The notes under the pieces: model-generated
What the model was told of the DNA's origin: nothing
The model's input: only the letters and a program-made list of their open reading frames with translations
The model's database searches: none
Assembly: GCF_023635005.1 (NCBI RefSeq)
Contig: NZ_JAMLJM010000008.1
Span: forward strand, 1 to 64,000
Length of the DNA: 64,000 nucleotides
Source: Flavobacterium luminosum
Lineage (GTDB): Bacteria; Bacteroidota; Bacteroidia; Flavobacteriales; Flavobacteriaceae
Reading direction: 5' to 3'
In this document: positions 8,134 through 16,650 of the stretch, piece after piece
Layout: each line of letters begins with the position of its first letter
Position numbering within the stretch: the first letter of the stretch is position 1
Made by a program: the position numbers and the translations under genes

Positions 8134-9888
8134 ATGACACAATATTTATTCTTTACCGGTAAAGGAGGCGTAGGAAAAACGTCGTTAGCCTGTGCTACCG
8201 CTGTTGCTATGGCCGATGCGGGTCAAAAAGTATTATTGGTGAGTACCGATCCAGCGTCTAATTTAAAAGATGTATTAGAGAGCGATGTCACCGAACGAAT
8301 TACGGCTGTGGCAGGAATACAACAGTTGTATGCTATTAATATCAACCCCGAATATGCCGCGGAAGACTATCGCAATAGGGTCATTGCCCCTTTAGAAGGC
8401 ATTGCTACGGCAGAAGAGTTAAAAAAAATACGGGAAGATCTTTCCGGAGCCTGTACTACAGAAATTGCTTCTTTTGATGAATTTTCCCGTTTTGTATCAG
8501 GGGAAGCCGAGGAAGGAGCTTTTGACGTGATTATTTTTGATACAGCTCCTACGGGACATACGTTGCGTTTGTTAGAATTACCAGCGGCATGGTCGAGTTT
8601 TACCGAAGAAAATCCAGAAGGGGCTTCTTGCCTAGGACCCACCTCTGCGTTAAAGAGTAGTAAGGAAAGATACCATACGGTAGTGGAGCGATTGCGTGAT
8701 CCTTCGTGTACGACTTTTTATATTGTTTCCAGAGCCGATAAAGCCTCTTTGAAAGAAGCGTCACGTACTAGTGATGAGATTCGGGCGTTAGGCATGACAC
8801 ATCAGTATTTGTATATTAATGGTGTTTTTAAAGCGCTTAGTTCAGAAGATGTGTTGGCTCAAAAGATTGAAAAACTGTCTCGTGAGCAATTGGAAGCGCT
8901 TCCTGCGAACTTAAAACTATTGGAAAGCAAAGAATTTCCGTTATTGCCCTATAATGTTTTAGGGATTGAAAAATTGCGCTCTCTTTTTGATGAAACCCTT
9001 CAAAAAAGTATTGCAGAAACCGTAGCGATTGCCCAAAGAGAAGCTTCACCTTTGCAGTTGGAAAATATTGTTCAGTTAACCGAATCGCTAAGTGCCCATC
9101 AGCAACACGGTTTAATTATGACCATGGGTAAAGGAGGAGTGGGGAAAACCTTGGCTGCTTCTGCCATAGCTGTTTTGCTTGCGAAGAAAGGCTTTGAAGT
9201 GCTCTTAACGACTACCGATCCGGCAGCACATGTTCAGGATTTTATAGATCAATTGGGAGCACTTCCACCAACGTTAACAGTGGAACGCATAGATCCTAAA
9301 ATTGAAACCCAACGATATACCGAAAAAATAGTAAATCAAAAAGGAAAAGACTTGGATGAGGAAGGTAAAAAACTCATGTTAGAGGATTTAAAATCTCCTT
9401 GTACCGAAGAGGTAGCAGTCTTTCACGCGTTCTCTAAAGCCATTAGTAAGGCTAGAAAAAAGTTTGTAGTGATGGACACTGCACCTACGGGACACACCTT
9501 ATTATTACTCGACACCGCGGGGAGTTATCATCGGGATATCATGAGAAACATGTTGAATGCCGATAGGGTAAAAACGCCGTATATGTTCTTGCAAGATCCT
9601 GAACTGTCTAAAATCATATTGGTTTCATTGCCGGAAACCACTCCAATGCGGGAGGCGGCTTCTTTGCAAAACGATTTGAAGCGGGCCGGTATTCAACCGT
9701 ATGCTTGGCTTATCAATCAGAGTCTTTCGATGGTTCCTGACATTACCGATCCTTTACTGAAAAGTCGCGCTCATGCAGAAACCGAAGTCATCCGAACTAT
9801 TCAATCGGAACATGCCCAAAGAACGTATGGGATTCCTTTTATAGCAGAAAAAGAATTGCTATTGGAATTACTGAAACAGCATGAGTAA
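8134..9888 (+). CDS. arsA: ArsA-type arsenical pump-driving ATPase (two-domain)
   Basis: This 584-residue protein has two tandem ArsA/GET3 domains. Each has a deviant Walker A GKGGVGKT (residues 9-16 and about 332-339) and the signature DTAPTGHT. The three cysteines that bind As(III)/Sb(III) in the E. coli protein have counterparts here, in SGACTTE, GASCLGP and SPCTEE. It should be a soluble ATPase that docks on an ArsB-type carrier. No arsB, arsD or arsR is next to it; an ArsC-like gene sits at 21309. It may therefore be a stand-alone metalloid ATPase or act with a distant carrier. Confidence 0.9.
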   Translation: MTQYLFFTGKGGVGKTSLACATAVAMADAGQKVLLVSTDPASNLKDVLESDVTERITAVAGIQQLYAININPEYAAEDYRNRVIAPLEGIATAEELKKIREDLSGACTTEIASFDEFSRFVSGEAEEGAFDVIIFDTAPTGHTLRLLELPAAWSSFTEENPEGASCLGPTSALKSSKERYHTVVERLRDPSCTTFYIVSRADKASLKEASRTSDEIRALGMTHQYLYINGVFKALSSEDVLAQKIEKLSREQLEALPANLKLLESKEFPLLPYNVLGIEKLRSLFDETLQKSIAETVAIAQREASPLQLENIVQLTESLSAHQQHGLIMTMGKGGVGKTLAASAIAVLLAKKGFEVLLTTTDPAAHVQDFIDQLGALPPTLTVERIDPKIETQRYTEKIVNQKGKDLDEEGKKLMLEDLKSPCTEEVAVFHAFSKAISKARKKFVVMDTAPTGHTLLLLDTAGSYHRDIMRNMLNADRVKTPYMFLQDPELSKIILVSLPETTPMREAASLQNDLKRAGIQPYAWLINQSLSMVPDITDPLLKSRAHAETEVIRTIQSEHAQRTYGIPFIAEKELLLELLKQHE

Positions 9889-9943
9889 TTTGAGTAGGGA
9901 CGATTCGGAGAAAATAGTGGTTTTGCCGCGAATATGTAATAAT

Positions 9944-10430
9944 TCACAAACACGATTCATTTTCTTCTGCGATTGTACGGTATTTTAACGGTGTCATTCC
10001 CATGTGGGTTTTGAAAGCGGTGTAAAAGGTGGTTTTGTTTTTAAATCCGGCAAGATTCCCCAAAGCTTCTATGGTATAATTCGAGTGACGCTTATAAAAA
10101 GGGTAGTTTTAAAATCATTCCCGCTAGGAAAGGAATAAAAATTAAATACAACTTGAATTTTGGTAAAAAGTGCAATTGCAACAAGGTATTGAAAAAATAA
10201 AACAACGGCATGATGCACAATAAAGGGAGTATTTCGCACAAGTACACTAACCAACTATTGTTAGGATGCGCATGAAGCACTATTAAATGAAAGGTGTAGC
10301 AGCCCACTGTTGTACTTAAGAAAACGGCAAACCAATAGAGTTCTTGTATTTTTTTATAGTAATTGACAGAGAAGACGATCAGGATAAAGAGAACGGATAC
10401 TAATAGTGTTAGTGATAATAGTAAAAACAT
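9944..10430 (-). pseudogene. Decayed AraC-family regulator with membrane N-terminus
   Basis: The first 112 codons (10430 to 10092) encode hydrophobic membrane segments like the sensor half of 7TM-AraC proteins, then hit a stop. Right after it, in another frame, comes a clear AraC DNA-binding end: YTIEALGNLAGFKNKTTFY, then FKTHMGMTPLKYR, closed by a stop at 9944. The middle of the gene, including the first HTH helix pair and part of the membrane domain, is missing. An internal deletion plus frame loss best explains this. Confidence 0.8.
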
Positions 10431-10790
10431 AAAACTAGTTAATCGTTTTTGGGCACCACAAATAAATAAAAAAAGGGTAGAATTTAATATATTTTAGGGT
10501 ATAAATTATTTTATTTGTACGACGAAAGTAGTAATGTGGTAGCCTATGCTATTCTAAGTATAGGGATCCTCACTATTTTTTCTTCTTTGGTAATTCAGTT
10601 TCGAATGCCAAAAAATAGTACTCCCTAGCCATAGAATATTTGAATTGAAGACCTCTAAATATTATTTTTGATGGTTCTGATACCTCAAGTAAATTACTAT
10701 TGAGTGCAATAAAAGACTACTTTTTCAACAAGGAAACATAACACTATGTTAACCTGCTGCATGCAAAGTTTTAGTAACTTTAAATAAAAA
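10431..10790. other. Gap upstream of a small membrane protein
   Basis: 360 AT-rich bases with no gene seen. They hold an imperfect inverted repeat: ACTATTTTTT at 10572-10581 and AAAAAATAGT at 10610-10619, with AGGGA/TCCCT outside (10562 and 10622). No RNA gene was recognised. Confidence 0.4.
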
Positions 10791-10958
10791 ATGTCAAACA
10801 CAATTATCATAGCGCTTTTGTTGGTAGCCGGAGGTATTTTACTTCGTTGGATTTATTTACGCAACGAGAAAGATAAAGCGGAATTAGAGCAACATTTTAT
10901 GGATAATTACTCTAAAGGCCGTGAGACAGAAATTAACGATGAGGATTCCAAACACTAA
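10791..10958 (+). CDS. Small single-pass membrane protein
   Basis: A 55-residue protein starting MSNTIIIALLLVAGG. One transmembrane helix (residues 4-19) is followed by a charged tail (RNEKDKAELEQHF ... EDSKH). The start has an A-rich upstream region, as is normal here. I recognise no family. The layout, a short helix with an acidic/basic tail, suggests a membrane-anchored accessory peptide. Confidence 0.55.
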   Translation: MSNTIIIALLLVAGGILLRWIYLRNEKDKAELEQHFMDNYSKGRETEINDEDSKH

Positions 10959-10980
10959 GTGTAGAGGAATCCTTTTTTGT

Positions 10981-11205
10981 TTATGCTTTCTTCGATTCTT
11001 TTCGTTGTGCCCACCATTTCACTAAGGAAACATAGAGAACGGCTTGGGGTAAAGTAATCATAAAGTTAAATGCGAAGGCTTTCATCCATTCGGAAAAAAA
11101 AGGAGTCGCATTGAAATTATGAATCATGCTATTCACCAATGACAAGGGAGTGGCGATTTTAAGCACGAAACGGGTGGTAGACCAAAGAGATTTAGGGGTA
11201 AACAT
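10981..11205 (-). CDS. Small two-helix membrane protein, DUF2798-like
   Basis: A 74-residue protein with two hydrophobic stretches (about 12-27 and 44-64) joined by NFNATPFFSEWMKAF. Length and the helix-NxG/F-WxxAF-helix layout resemble DUF2798. Function unknown. It is convergent with the preceding small membrane gene. Confidence 0.5.
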   Translation of the reverse strand: MFTPKSLWSTTRFVLKIATPLSLVNSMIHNFNATPFFSEWMKAFAFNFMITLPQAVLYVSLVKWWAQRKESKKA

Positions 11206-11248
11206 AGTAGGGATATCAGGTTACGTAATACAATTTTGAAAGGAAGTG

Positions 11249-12250
11249 TTAGGAAGCATTGATTTCATCCATCACTTCTTTAGTGATTTCCAGACTTTGT
11301 ATCTTTTTCTCAGGATCATACACCGGACTGGTAATCATTAATTCATTGATATTGGTATATTCGATGAAACTTTTTATTTCCTTCACTAGCGTTTCTTTGT
11401 CTCCAATAAACGAACAAGCCGTCATTTGATTCACATGGTAACGTTCTACATCATTCATTAGCGCATCGAAATTAGCCATCGGTGGTTGTAGCGGCTGACG
11501 TTGGTTCCGAACTAAATTCCAAAACATCTGATATAAAGTAGTGGCTAGCAATTGAGCTTCTTCTTTAGTAGGTGCAGCAATCACATTCACACAAGCCATC
11601 GTTTTGGGTTGTTCCAAAAATTCAGAAGGTTCAAAATGGTTTTGGTAAAATTCAAAAGCCTGAAACATTTGTTTTGGGGCAAAATGTCCCGCAAAAGCAT
11701 ACGGTAAGCCATAGGCTGCCGCTAATGCCGCACTTTCCATACTAGAACCTAGAATCCAAATAGGCACTTGGGTTCCTTCCGCAGGGAAAGCTCGTACTGG
11801 TGAACCGGTATTGTCGGTTGAAAAATACTGTTGCACTGCACTTACATTGGCCGGAAATTGCTGTGCTTGTTCAAAAAAATCCTTGCGAATCGCTTGAGCC
11901 GTTACCGTATCGGTACCGGGAGCACGTCCCAATCCTAAATCGATTCGTTGCGGGTAGAGCGTCGCCAGAGTACCAAATTGCTCGGCTATGATTAAAGGGG
12001 AGTGGTTGGGTAACATTATCCCTCCAGAACCCACTCGGATGGTTTGGGTCTGACTGGCAATGTAACCTATCAGTACCACCGTAGCCGAACTGGCTACATG
12101 AGGCATATTGTGATGTTCTGCTAACCAGAATCTGTGATAACCTAATCGCTCTGCAGCCTGTGCTAAGGTTTTGGTTTTTTGCAGTGTATCGCCTGCTGTA
12201 CTTTCTTGAGTCACTAAGGCTAATTCTAGGATAGAAACGGGAATGTTCAT
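11249..12250 (-). CDS. Luciferase-like flavin-dependent oxidoreductase (LLM class)
   Basis: This 333-residue TIM-barrel protein matches the group of bacterial luciferase-like monooxygenases that act alone. It has [20 protein letters not shown] near the N-terminus, [13 protein letters not shown], and [11 protein letters not shown] for flavin binding. The family uses FMNH2 and O2, or F420. The substrate is unknown. It is a single gene, upstream of and divergent from the pirin cluster. Confidence 0.9.
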   Translation of the reverse strand: MNIPVSILELALVTQESTAGDTLQKTKTLAQAAERLGYHRFWLAEHHNMPHVASSATVVLIGYIASQTQTIRVGSGGIMLPNHSPLIIAEQFGTLATLYPQRIDLGLGRAPGTDTVTAQAIRKDFFEQAQQFPANVSAVQQYFSTDNTGSPVRAFPAEGTQVPIWILGSSMESAALAAAYGLPYAFAGHFAPKQMFQAFEFYQNHFEPSEFLEQPKTMACVNVIAAPTKEEAQLLATTLYQMFWNLVRNQRQPLQPPMANFDALMNDVERYHVNQMTACSFIGDKETLVKEIKSFIEYTNINELMITSPVYDPEKKIQSLEITKEVMDEINAS

Positions 12251-12439
12251 GGTTTTTATACCGTATATTTTTGGTAAAATTAAAGCTTTATTCGAAATCT
12301 TTCAAAAAGCAAATGTTAACACTATGATAATGTTTACCGGTTTCGAGTATTCCCATTTCTAGTGTTAGCAGAGTGATTTCTTAATCTGGATTAAGAAGTT
12401 CAGCCCTTGTTCTGTAGTATTTTTGAAAGGTAAATCAGT

Positions 12440-12769
12440 ATGCTTATGTGGAATTTACATTTTTTGGTAATAGGTACAAATGAAATCATTCTGGAAACTC
12501 TGGTCAGAGTAATTACTTCGGTAGATCACTGGACGGCTCATTCTTGTAATGAATTAGAGTCGATGTTCGAGTACCTGAAACAACATGAAGTGAATGTTTT
12601 GTTGTTGAGCAGCGGTCTTGAAGACGAGGTAGAACGAAAGATTAAAACCATTGTTCCTTTTTTGTATCCGGAAACGGCGGTGATAGCCCATTATGGCGGT
12701 GGGAGCGGTTTGCTTAGAAACGAAGTTTTATCGGTATTTCCGGATGCTATTGCAAATCAAAATAGTTAA
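12440..12769 (+). CDS. Degenerate receiver-like small protein
   Basis: A 109-residue protein with alternating beta/alpha segments like a response-regulator receiver domain: LHFLVIG (beta1), VNVLLLSS (beta3), TAVIAHYGG (beta4). The acidic pocket and the phosphoacceptor Asp are missing; the beta3 position is serine. So phosphorylation is unlikely, and it may work as a protein-binding module. It starts the plus-strand run with two pirins and OsmC, 21 bases before the first pirin. The receiver assignment is fold-pattern reasoning only. Confidence 0.5.
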   Translation: MLMWNLHFLVIGTNEIILETLVRVITSVDHWTAHSCNELESMFEYLKQHEVNVLLLSSGLEDEVERKIKTIVPFLYPETAVIAHYGGGSGLLRNEVLSVFPDAIANQNS

Positions 12770-12790
12770 AAAATAAATACAACTTACGAT

Positions 12791-13666
12791 ATGAACAGAA
12801 AAGAATTTTTAAAAAAAGGTTTATTCGGTACCGGAATGTTTGCGGCTACTGCAACGTTGGGTAATATTTTAAATAACGACAATGATGAAATAAAAAAACC
12901 GGAGGTACTAGGGTTCAATCATATTCCAAACACCGATTCTAAAATTATGGAAAATACAATTTTACACAAAGCCCATACTAGGGGACATGCCAACCACGGT
13001 TGGTTGAAGAGTTATCACACGTTTAGTTTTGCCAATTATCATAACCCGGAGCGTATGCACTTTGGTGTTTTGCGAGTACTGAATGACGATACTGTAGATC
13101 CAGGAATGGGATTTGGAACGCATCCTCACGATAACATGGAAATTATCAGTATTCCTCTTGAGGGCGACTTAGAACACAAGGACAGTATGGGAAATACCAC
13201 GGTGATTAAGAGTGGCGATGTGCAGGTAATGAGTGCCGGTACTGGTATTTTTCATAGCGAATACAATAAAAACAAAGACCAAAGAGTTAAGTTTTTACAA
13301 ATTTGGTTGTATCCTAACAAACGCAATGTGCAGCCTCGTTATGATCAAATTACTTTGAATGTGGCTGAGAGAAAAAATAAATTCCAACAAATTTTATCGC
13401 CTAATACGGATGATGAAGGAGTTTGGATTCACCAAGACGCTTGGTTTCACATCGGGAAATTTGATAATGAAGTCACTTCTCAATATCAATTAAAAAAGAA
13501 AGGGAACGGCGTGTATGTTTTCGTGATTAGTGGTAGTGCTTCTGTTGAAAACCAATTGTTGGAGACTAGAGATGGTTTCGGAATCTGGGATACAGACGCC
13601 TTTACTATTACTGCTAATGCTGAAAATACGGAGATTTTATTAATGGAAGTTCCGATGACTTTATAA
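12791..13666 (+). CDS. Pirin family protein with N-terminal leader
   Basis: The cupin part starts at Met52 (MENTILHKAHTRGHANHGW). It carries the metal ligands of pirins in GTHPHDNMEI and the His/Glu of GIFHSEYN. This group (YhhW-like) includes quercetin 2,3-dioxygenases. The first 51 residues are extra: NRKEFLKKGLFGTGMFAA resembles a degenerate Tat-type or membrane-anchor leader followed by a linker. Either the protein is exported or the true start is at Met52 (12944). It is first in a tandem with a second pirin. Confidence 0.88.
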   Translation: MNRKEFLKKGLFGTGMFAATATLGNILNNDNDEIKKPEVLGFNHIPNTDSKIMENTILHKAHTRGHANHGWLKSYHTFSFANYHNPERMHFGVLRVLNDDTVDPGMGFGTHPHDNMEIISIPLEGDLEHKDSMGNTTVIKSGDVQVMSAGTGIFHSEYNKNKDQRVKFLQIWLYPNKRNVQPRYDQITLNVAERKNKFQQILSPNTDDEGVWIHQDAWFHIGKFDNEVTSQYQLKKKGNGVYVFVISGSASVENQLLETRDGFGIWDTDAFTITANAENTEILLMEVPMTL

Positions 13667-13768
13667 GTCAAGTGCTTAATGAATCGCTTGTATTGATTTA
13701 GAAAGCCGAAAGGCTAGCGGATGTCAATTCCATTTTGTAACTTAGTTGAATAAGATAAAACAGAGCAC

Positions 13769-14656
13769 ATGTCGAATGTTGGATTAATTATAGAAGAAAG
13801 AGCCGCAGATATCGGTAATTTTCTGGTAGGACGCTTGTTGCCTTTTCGCGAAAAAAGAGCTGTCGGACCTTTTGTGTTTATAGATCATATGGGCCCTGCG
13901 TTAATGAAAGACTATCAGAATTTGGATGTGCCGCCGCATCCGCATATTGGGTTGTCTACTTTAACGTATTTGTTTGAAGGAGCGATCATGCATCGCGACA
14001 GCATTGGAACCGAATTAGAAATTCAACCCGGAGCTGTGAATTGGATGACTGCCGGAAAAGGAGTCGTGCATTCCGAACGAACACCCGAATATCTACGGAA
14101 TACGGAGAAAAGCCTTCACGGGTTGCAAATTTGGGTCGCTTTACCCAAAGCCTTCGAAGATATCGATCCTACGTTTACTCACGTGGAAGCCAAGGATATT
14201 CCCGCTTGGGAGCAGGAAGGCGTCTCTATGAAACTCATTGCCGGTGAGGCATTTGGTAGAAAATCCCCGGTTCCGGTGTATAGTCCACTATATTTCATAG
14301 AAATCAAGAGTACCAAAGATACCGTGTTGCATATAGGTAAGGATTTGTTCGGAGAAAGTGCGATGTACATTCTTGAAGGGTCTATTATTAGTGATGGGAA
14401 TACCTACGGCGACAAACAAATTCTGATTGCCAAAGAGAGTCAATTGTGCCAGTTTGAAATGACGGCCAATACCACAGTGTATATTTTTGGTGGCGAGCCG
14501 TTTCCGGAAGAACATTTTATCTTTTGGAATTTTGTCCATAGCGACCGCTCCGTTATCGAGACGGCCAAACAAAATTGGATAGACCAAAAGTTTCCTAAAG
14601 TTCCTAACGAAACCGATTACGTACCTTTACCACAACCTCCATTTAATAAAAAATAG
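13769..14656 (+). CDS. Pirin family protein (second paralogue)
   Basis: A 295-residue bicupin. The metal site is PPHPHIGLSTLTYLFEGAI with MTAGKGVVHSERTP (three His and a Glu), and a C-terminal half-cupin follows. It differs clearly from the upstream pirin and has no leader. The osmC gene starts 2 bases after its stop, so the two are cotranscribed. Pirins are iron-binding redox-related proteins. Grouping with OsmC suggests oxidative or electrophile stress. Confidence 0.92.
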   Translation: MSNVGLIIEERAADIGNFLVGRLLPFREKRAVGPFVFIDHMGPALMKDYQNLDVPPHPHIGLSTLTYLFEGAIMHRDSIGTELEIQPGAVNWMTAGKGVVHSERTPEYLRNTEKSLHGLQIWVALPKAFEDIDPTFTHVEAKDIPAWEQEGVSMKLIAGEAFGRKSPVPVYSPLYFIEIKSTKDTVLHIGKDLFGESAMYILEGSIISDGNTYGDKQILIAKESQLCQFEMTANTTVYIFGGEPFPEEHFIFWNFVHSDRSVIETAKQNWIDQKFPKVPNETDYVPLPQPPFNKK

Positions 14657-14658
14657 CT

Positions 14659-15054
14659 ATGATAGAAGTAAAAGCCTCCACAGGACAAGAGCATTACAAA
14701 ACCATTATTAGTACCAGCAAAAATAGCCTTATTGCTGACGAACCTTTAGCCGAAGGGGGACAGGATTTGGGTTTTACTCCCAAAGAATTGTTAGCAGGCT
14801 CTTTGGCTTCTTGTACTTCCATAACGTTGCGCATGTATGCTGACCGTAAAGAATGGAAAGTAGAAAATATCTCTGTTTCGGTAACTTTAGAGATTGATAG
14901 AGAAACCAATACCAGCAGTTTTAAACGAACCGTCGCCATTACAGGAGATTTGGATGAACAGCAACGCAACCGAATGTTGACCATTGCCAATGCTTGTCCC
15001 GTTCATAAAATTCTTTCTGGATCGATTACTATTCATACTGAATTAGCGAGCTAA
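14659..15054 (+). CDS. OsmC family peroxide-reducing protein
   Basis: A 131-residue OsmC/Ohr-superfamily protein. LLAGSLASCTSITLRMYADRK contains the first reactive Cys, and NACPVHKILSG the second. The family reduces organic hydroperoxides with a dithiol cofactor. It sits 2 bases after the second pirin and ends at a strong terminator, so it closes the operon. Confidence 0.9.
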   Translation: MIEVKASTGQEHYKTIISTSKNSLIADEPLAEGGQDLGFTPKELLAGSLASCTSITLRMYADRKEWKVENISVSVTLEIDRETNTSSFKRTVAITGDLDEQQRNRMLTIANACPVHKILSGSITIHTELAS

Positions 15055-15066
15055 TTAGTGCTGTTT

Positions 15067-15106
15067 AAAAAACAAAGAACGAACCTTTTGGGTTCGTTTT
15101 TTGTTT
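15067..15106. terminator. Bidirectional terminator between osmC and hutI
   Basis: ACGAACC (15079-15085) pairs with GGTTCGT (15091-15097), flanked by A- and T-runs that extend the stem. It serves both converging genes. Confidence 0.85.
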
Positions 15107-16340
15107 ATAGTAATTTTCCGTTGAGGATGACACTTTCAATGAGATTACTTCCAAATTCGTAAGGGAGTTGATAATAAGAGACCAAAGGCTTGGTGATGAT
15201 GAGGTTTGCTATTTTTCCTTTGGTGATACTTCCGTGGCTATCACTGATTCCCATGGCATAAGCACCATTTATCGTCGCCGCATTGATGGCTTCTTCTGGA
15301 GTCATTTTCATTTTTATGCAAGCGGTAGCTACCACAAAATTCATATTTCCGGAAGGAGTAGTCCCTGGGTTAAAATCGGAAGCCAAGGCTAGAGGTAAGC
15401 CAGCGTTCATCATTTTTCGAGCCGGAGTATACGGAATACTGATAAAGTAAGAACAACTCGGTAAGGCAACCGGTATGGTTTTACTTCCTTTTAGCGCTTC
15501 AATATCTTCATCGGTGACAATCTCTAAATGGTCGACCGATAAAGCATTATGGGCTACACAAGCTTTAATTCCGTTGATGGCGGTAAACTGATTGACATGG
15601 ATTTTGGGCACTAACCCGTATTTTTTACCGGCTTCCATAATACGCTCGGTTTCTTCAACAGAAAAATACCCGGTTTCTAAGAAAGCATCGATGTAATCGG
15701 CAAGATGTTCTGCCGCAATTTTCGGTAGCATTTCATTGACAATCAAATCGATGTAACCGGTATGATTTTCTTTAAATTCACTAGGAAAAGCGTGGGCTCC
15801 CAAAAAGGTCGCTTTAATTTTTGCCGGATACTCTTTAGCTAGTCGTTGAATTACTCGTAGCATTTTAATTTCACCTTCGACAGTTAAACCGTAACCGGAT
15901 TTAATTTCTACAGCACCGGTGCCCTGGCGCATGATTTCTTCCAATCGAACTTTCGATTCTTGGTAGATTTCCTCTTCACTGGTTTCGTTTAATTTTTTCG
16001 CTGAATTTAATATACCGCCGCCTCGATTGGCAATTTCTTCATAACTCAGGCCATTAATGCGGTCTACGAATTCACGGATTCGGTTTCCGGCATACACGAT
16101 ATGCGTATGGCTATCACACCACGCCGGTAACACTACTTTTCCAGAAGCATCAATAGTCTCATCTACTTCCAATGTTGGACAGTCTTCCATAGCGCCAAAA
16201 TCGGCAATACGGTCGTCTTCAATTAAGAGGTAGGCCTGATCTATTTTGGGTAATATTCCCATTTCTTTTCCTGCTACCCATTTTATAGGTTCTGTCCTTG
16301 TTTGAAGTAATTCTTTTATGTTTTTAATGAGAATTTTCAT
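15105..16340 (-). CDS. hutI: Imidazolonepropionase
   Basis: This 411-residue amidohydrolase catalyses the third step of histidine breakdown: imidazolone-5-propionate to N-formimino-L-glutamate. The metal ligands are in place: HTHIVYAG (two His), GAHAFPSEF (His), KIHVNQF (His) and ASDFNPGT (Asp). Length fits the family. No hutH, hutU or hutG is nearby, so the pathway is dispersed. Confidence 0.95.
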   Translation of the reverse strand: MKILIKNIKELLQTRTEPIKWVAGKEMGILPKIDQAYLLIEDDRIADFGAMEDCPTLEVDETIDASGKVVLPAWCDSHTHIVYAGNRIREFVDRINGLSYEEIANRGGGILNSAKKLNETSEEEIYQESKVRLEEIMRQGTGAVEIKSGYGLTVEGEIKMLRVIQRLAKEYPAKIKATFLGAHAFPSEFKENHTGYIDLIVNEMLPKIAAEHLADYIDAFLETGYFSVEETERIMEAGKKYGLVPKIHVNQFTAINGIKACVAHNALSVDHLEIVTDEDIEALKGSKTIPVALPSCSYFISIPYTPARKMMNAGLPLALASDFNPGTTPSGNMNFVVATACIKMKMTPEEAINAATINGAYAMGISDSHGSITKGKIANLIITKPLVSYYQLPYEFGSNLIESVILNGKLL

Positions 16341-16438
16341 GGTATTTAAATTTATGTAAAAATACTATAATGCTGCGTTTTTAGTATTTAAAGCAAGAAT
16401 TAAATTCATTATCATTAAAAAAAATGCTTTTTAAATTG

Positions 16439-16467
16439 TTGATTTTGAATATAATTGCTTAAATTTG
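16439..16467 (+). promoter_or_regulatory. Promoter of the corA leader
   Basis: TTG at 16439-16441, an 18-bp spacer and TAAATTTG at 16460-16467 match the Bacteroidota -33/-7 promoter pattern. Transcription would start near 16474, about 175 bases before corA. This leaves a long leader containing the hairpin at 16575-16610. Confidence 0.6.
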
Positions 16468-16574
16468 AGAGGATTACTGTTTTTATGTTATTATTGAATT
16501 GACGCTGTTGTGTTGATTAGCACACACTTTGATTTTCATTTTATTTAAAGTAAAGTTAGTTATTTTAATTCGGG

Positions 16575-16610
16575 AAAGCTGTTAGGATTTATTCTGGCAG
16601 CTTTTTTTTT
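16575..16610 (+). terminator. Terminator hairpin inside the corA leader (candidate attenuator)
   Basis: AAAGCTG (16575-16581) pairs with CAGCTTT (16598-16604) and is followed by a run of nine T's. No plus-strand gene lies upstream, so this intrinsic terminator can only act on an RNA that starts in the same gap. It lies 41 bases before the corA start. A five-codon reading frame (MLLLN) sits at 16485-16502 in the leader. Confidence 0.6.
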
Positions 16611-16650
16611 AACTTCTATTTTTGTAATATTACTACTAAATTCTTTGGGA

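Noticed and set aside
10092-10430. Stand-alone 112-residue membrane protein
   Set aside because: The AraC recognition helices follow immediately in another frame, so it is the first half of a decayed AraC regulator.
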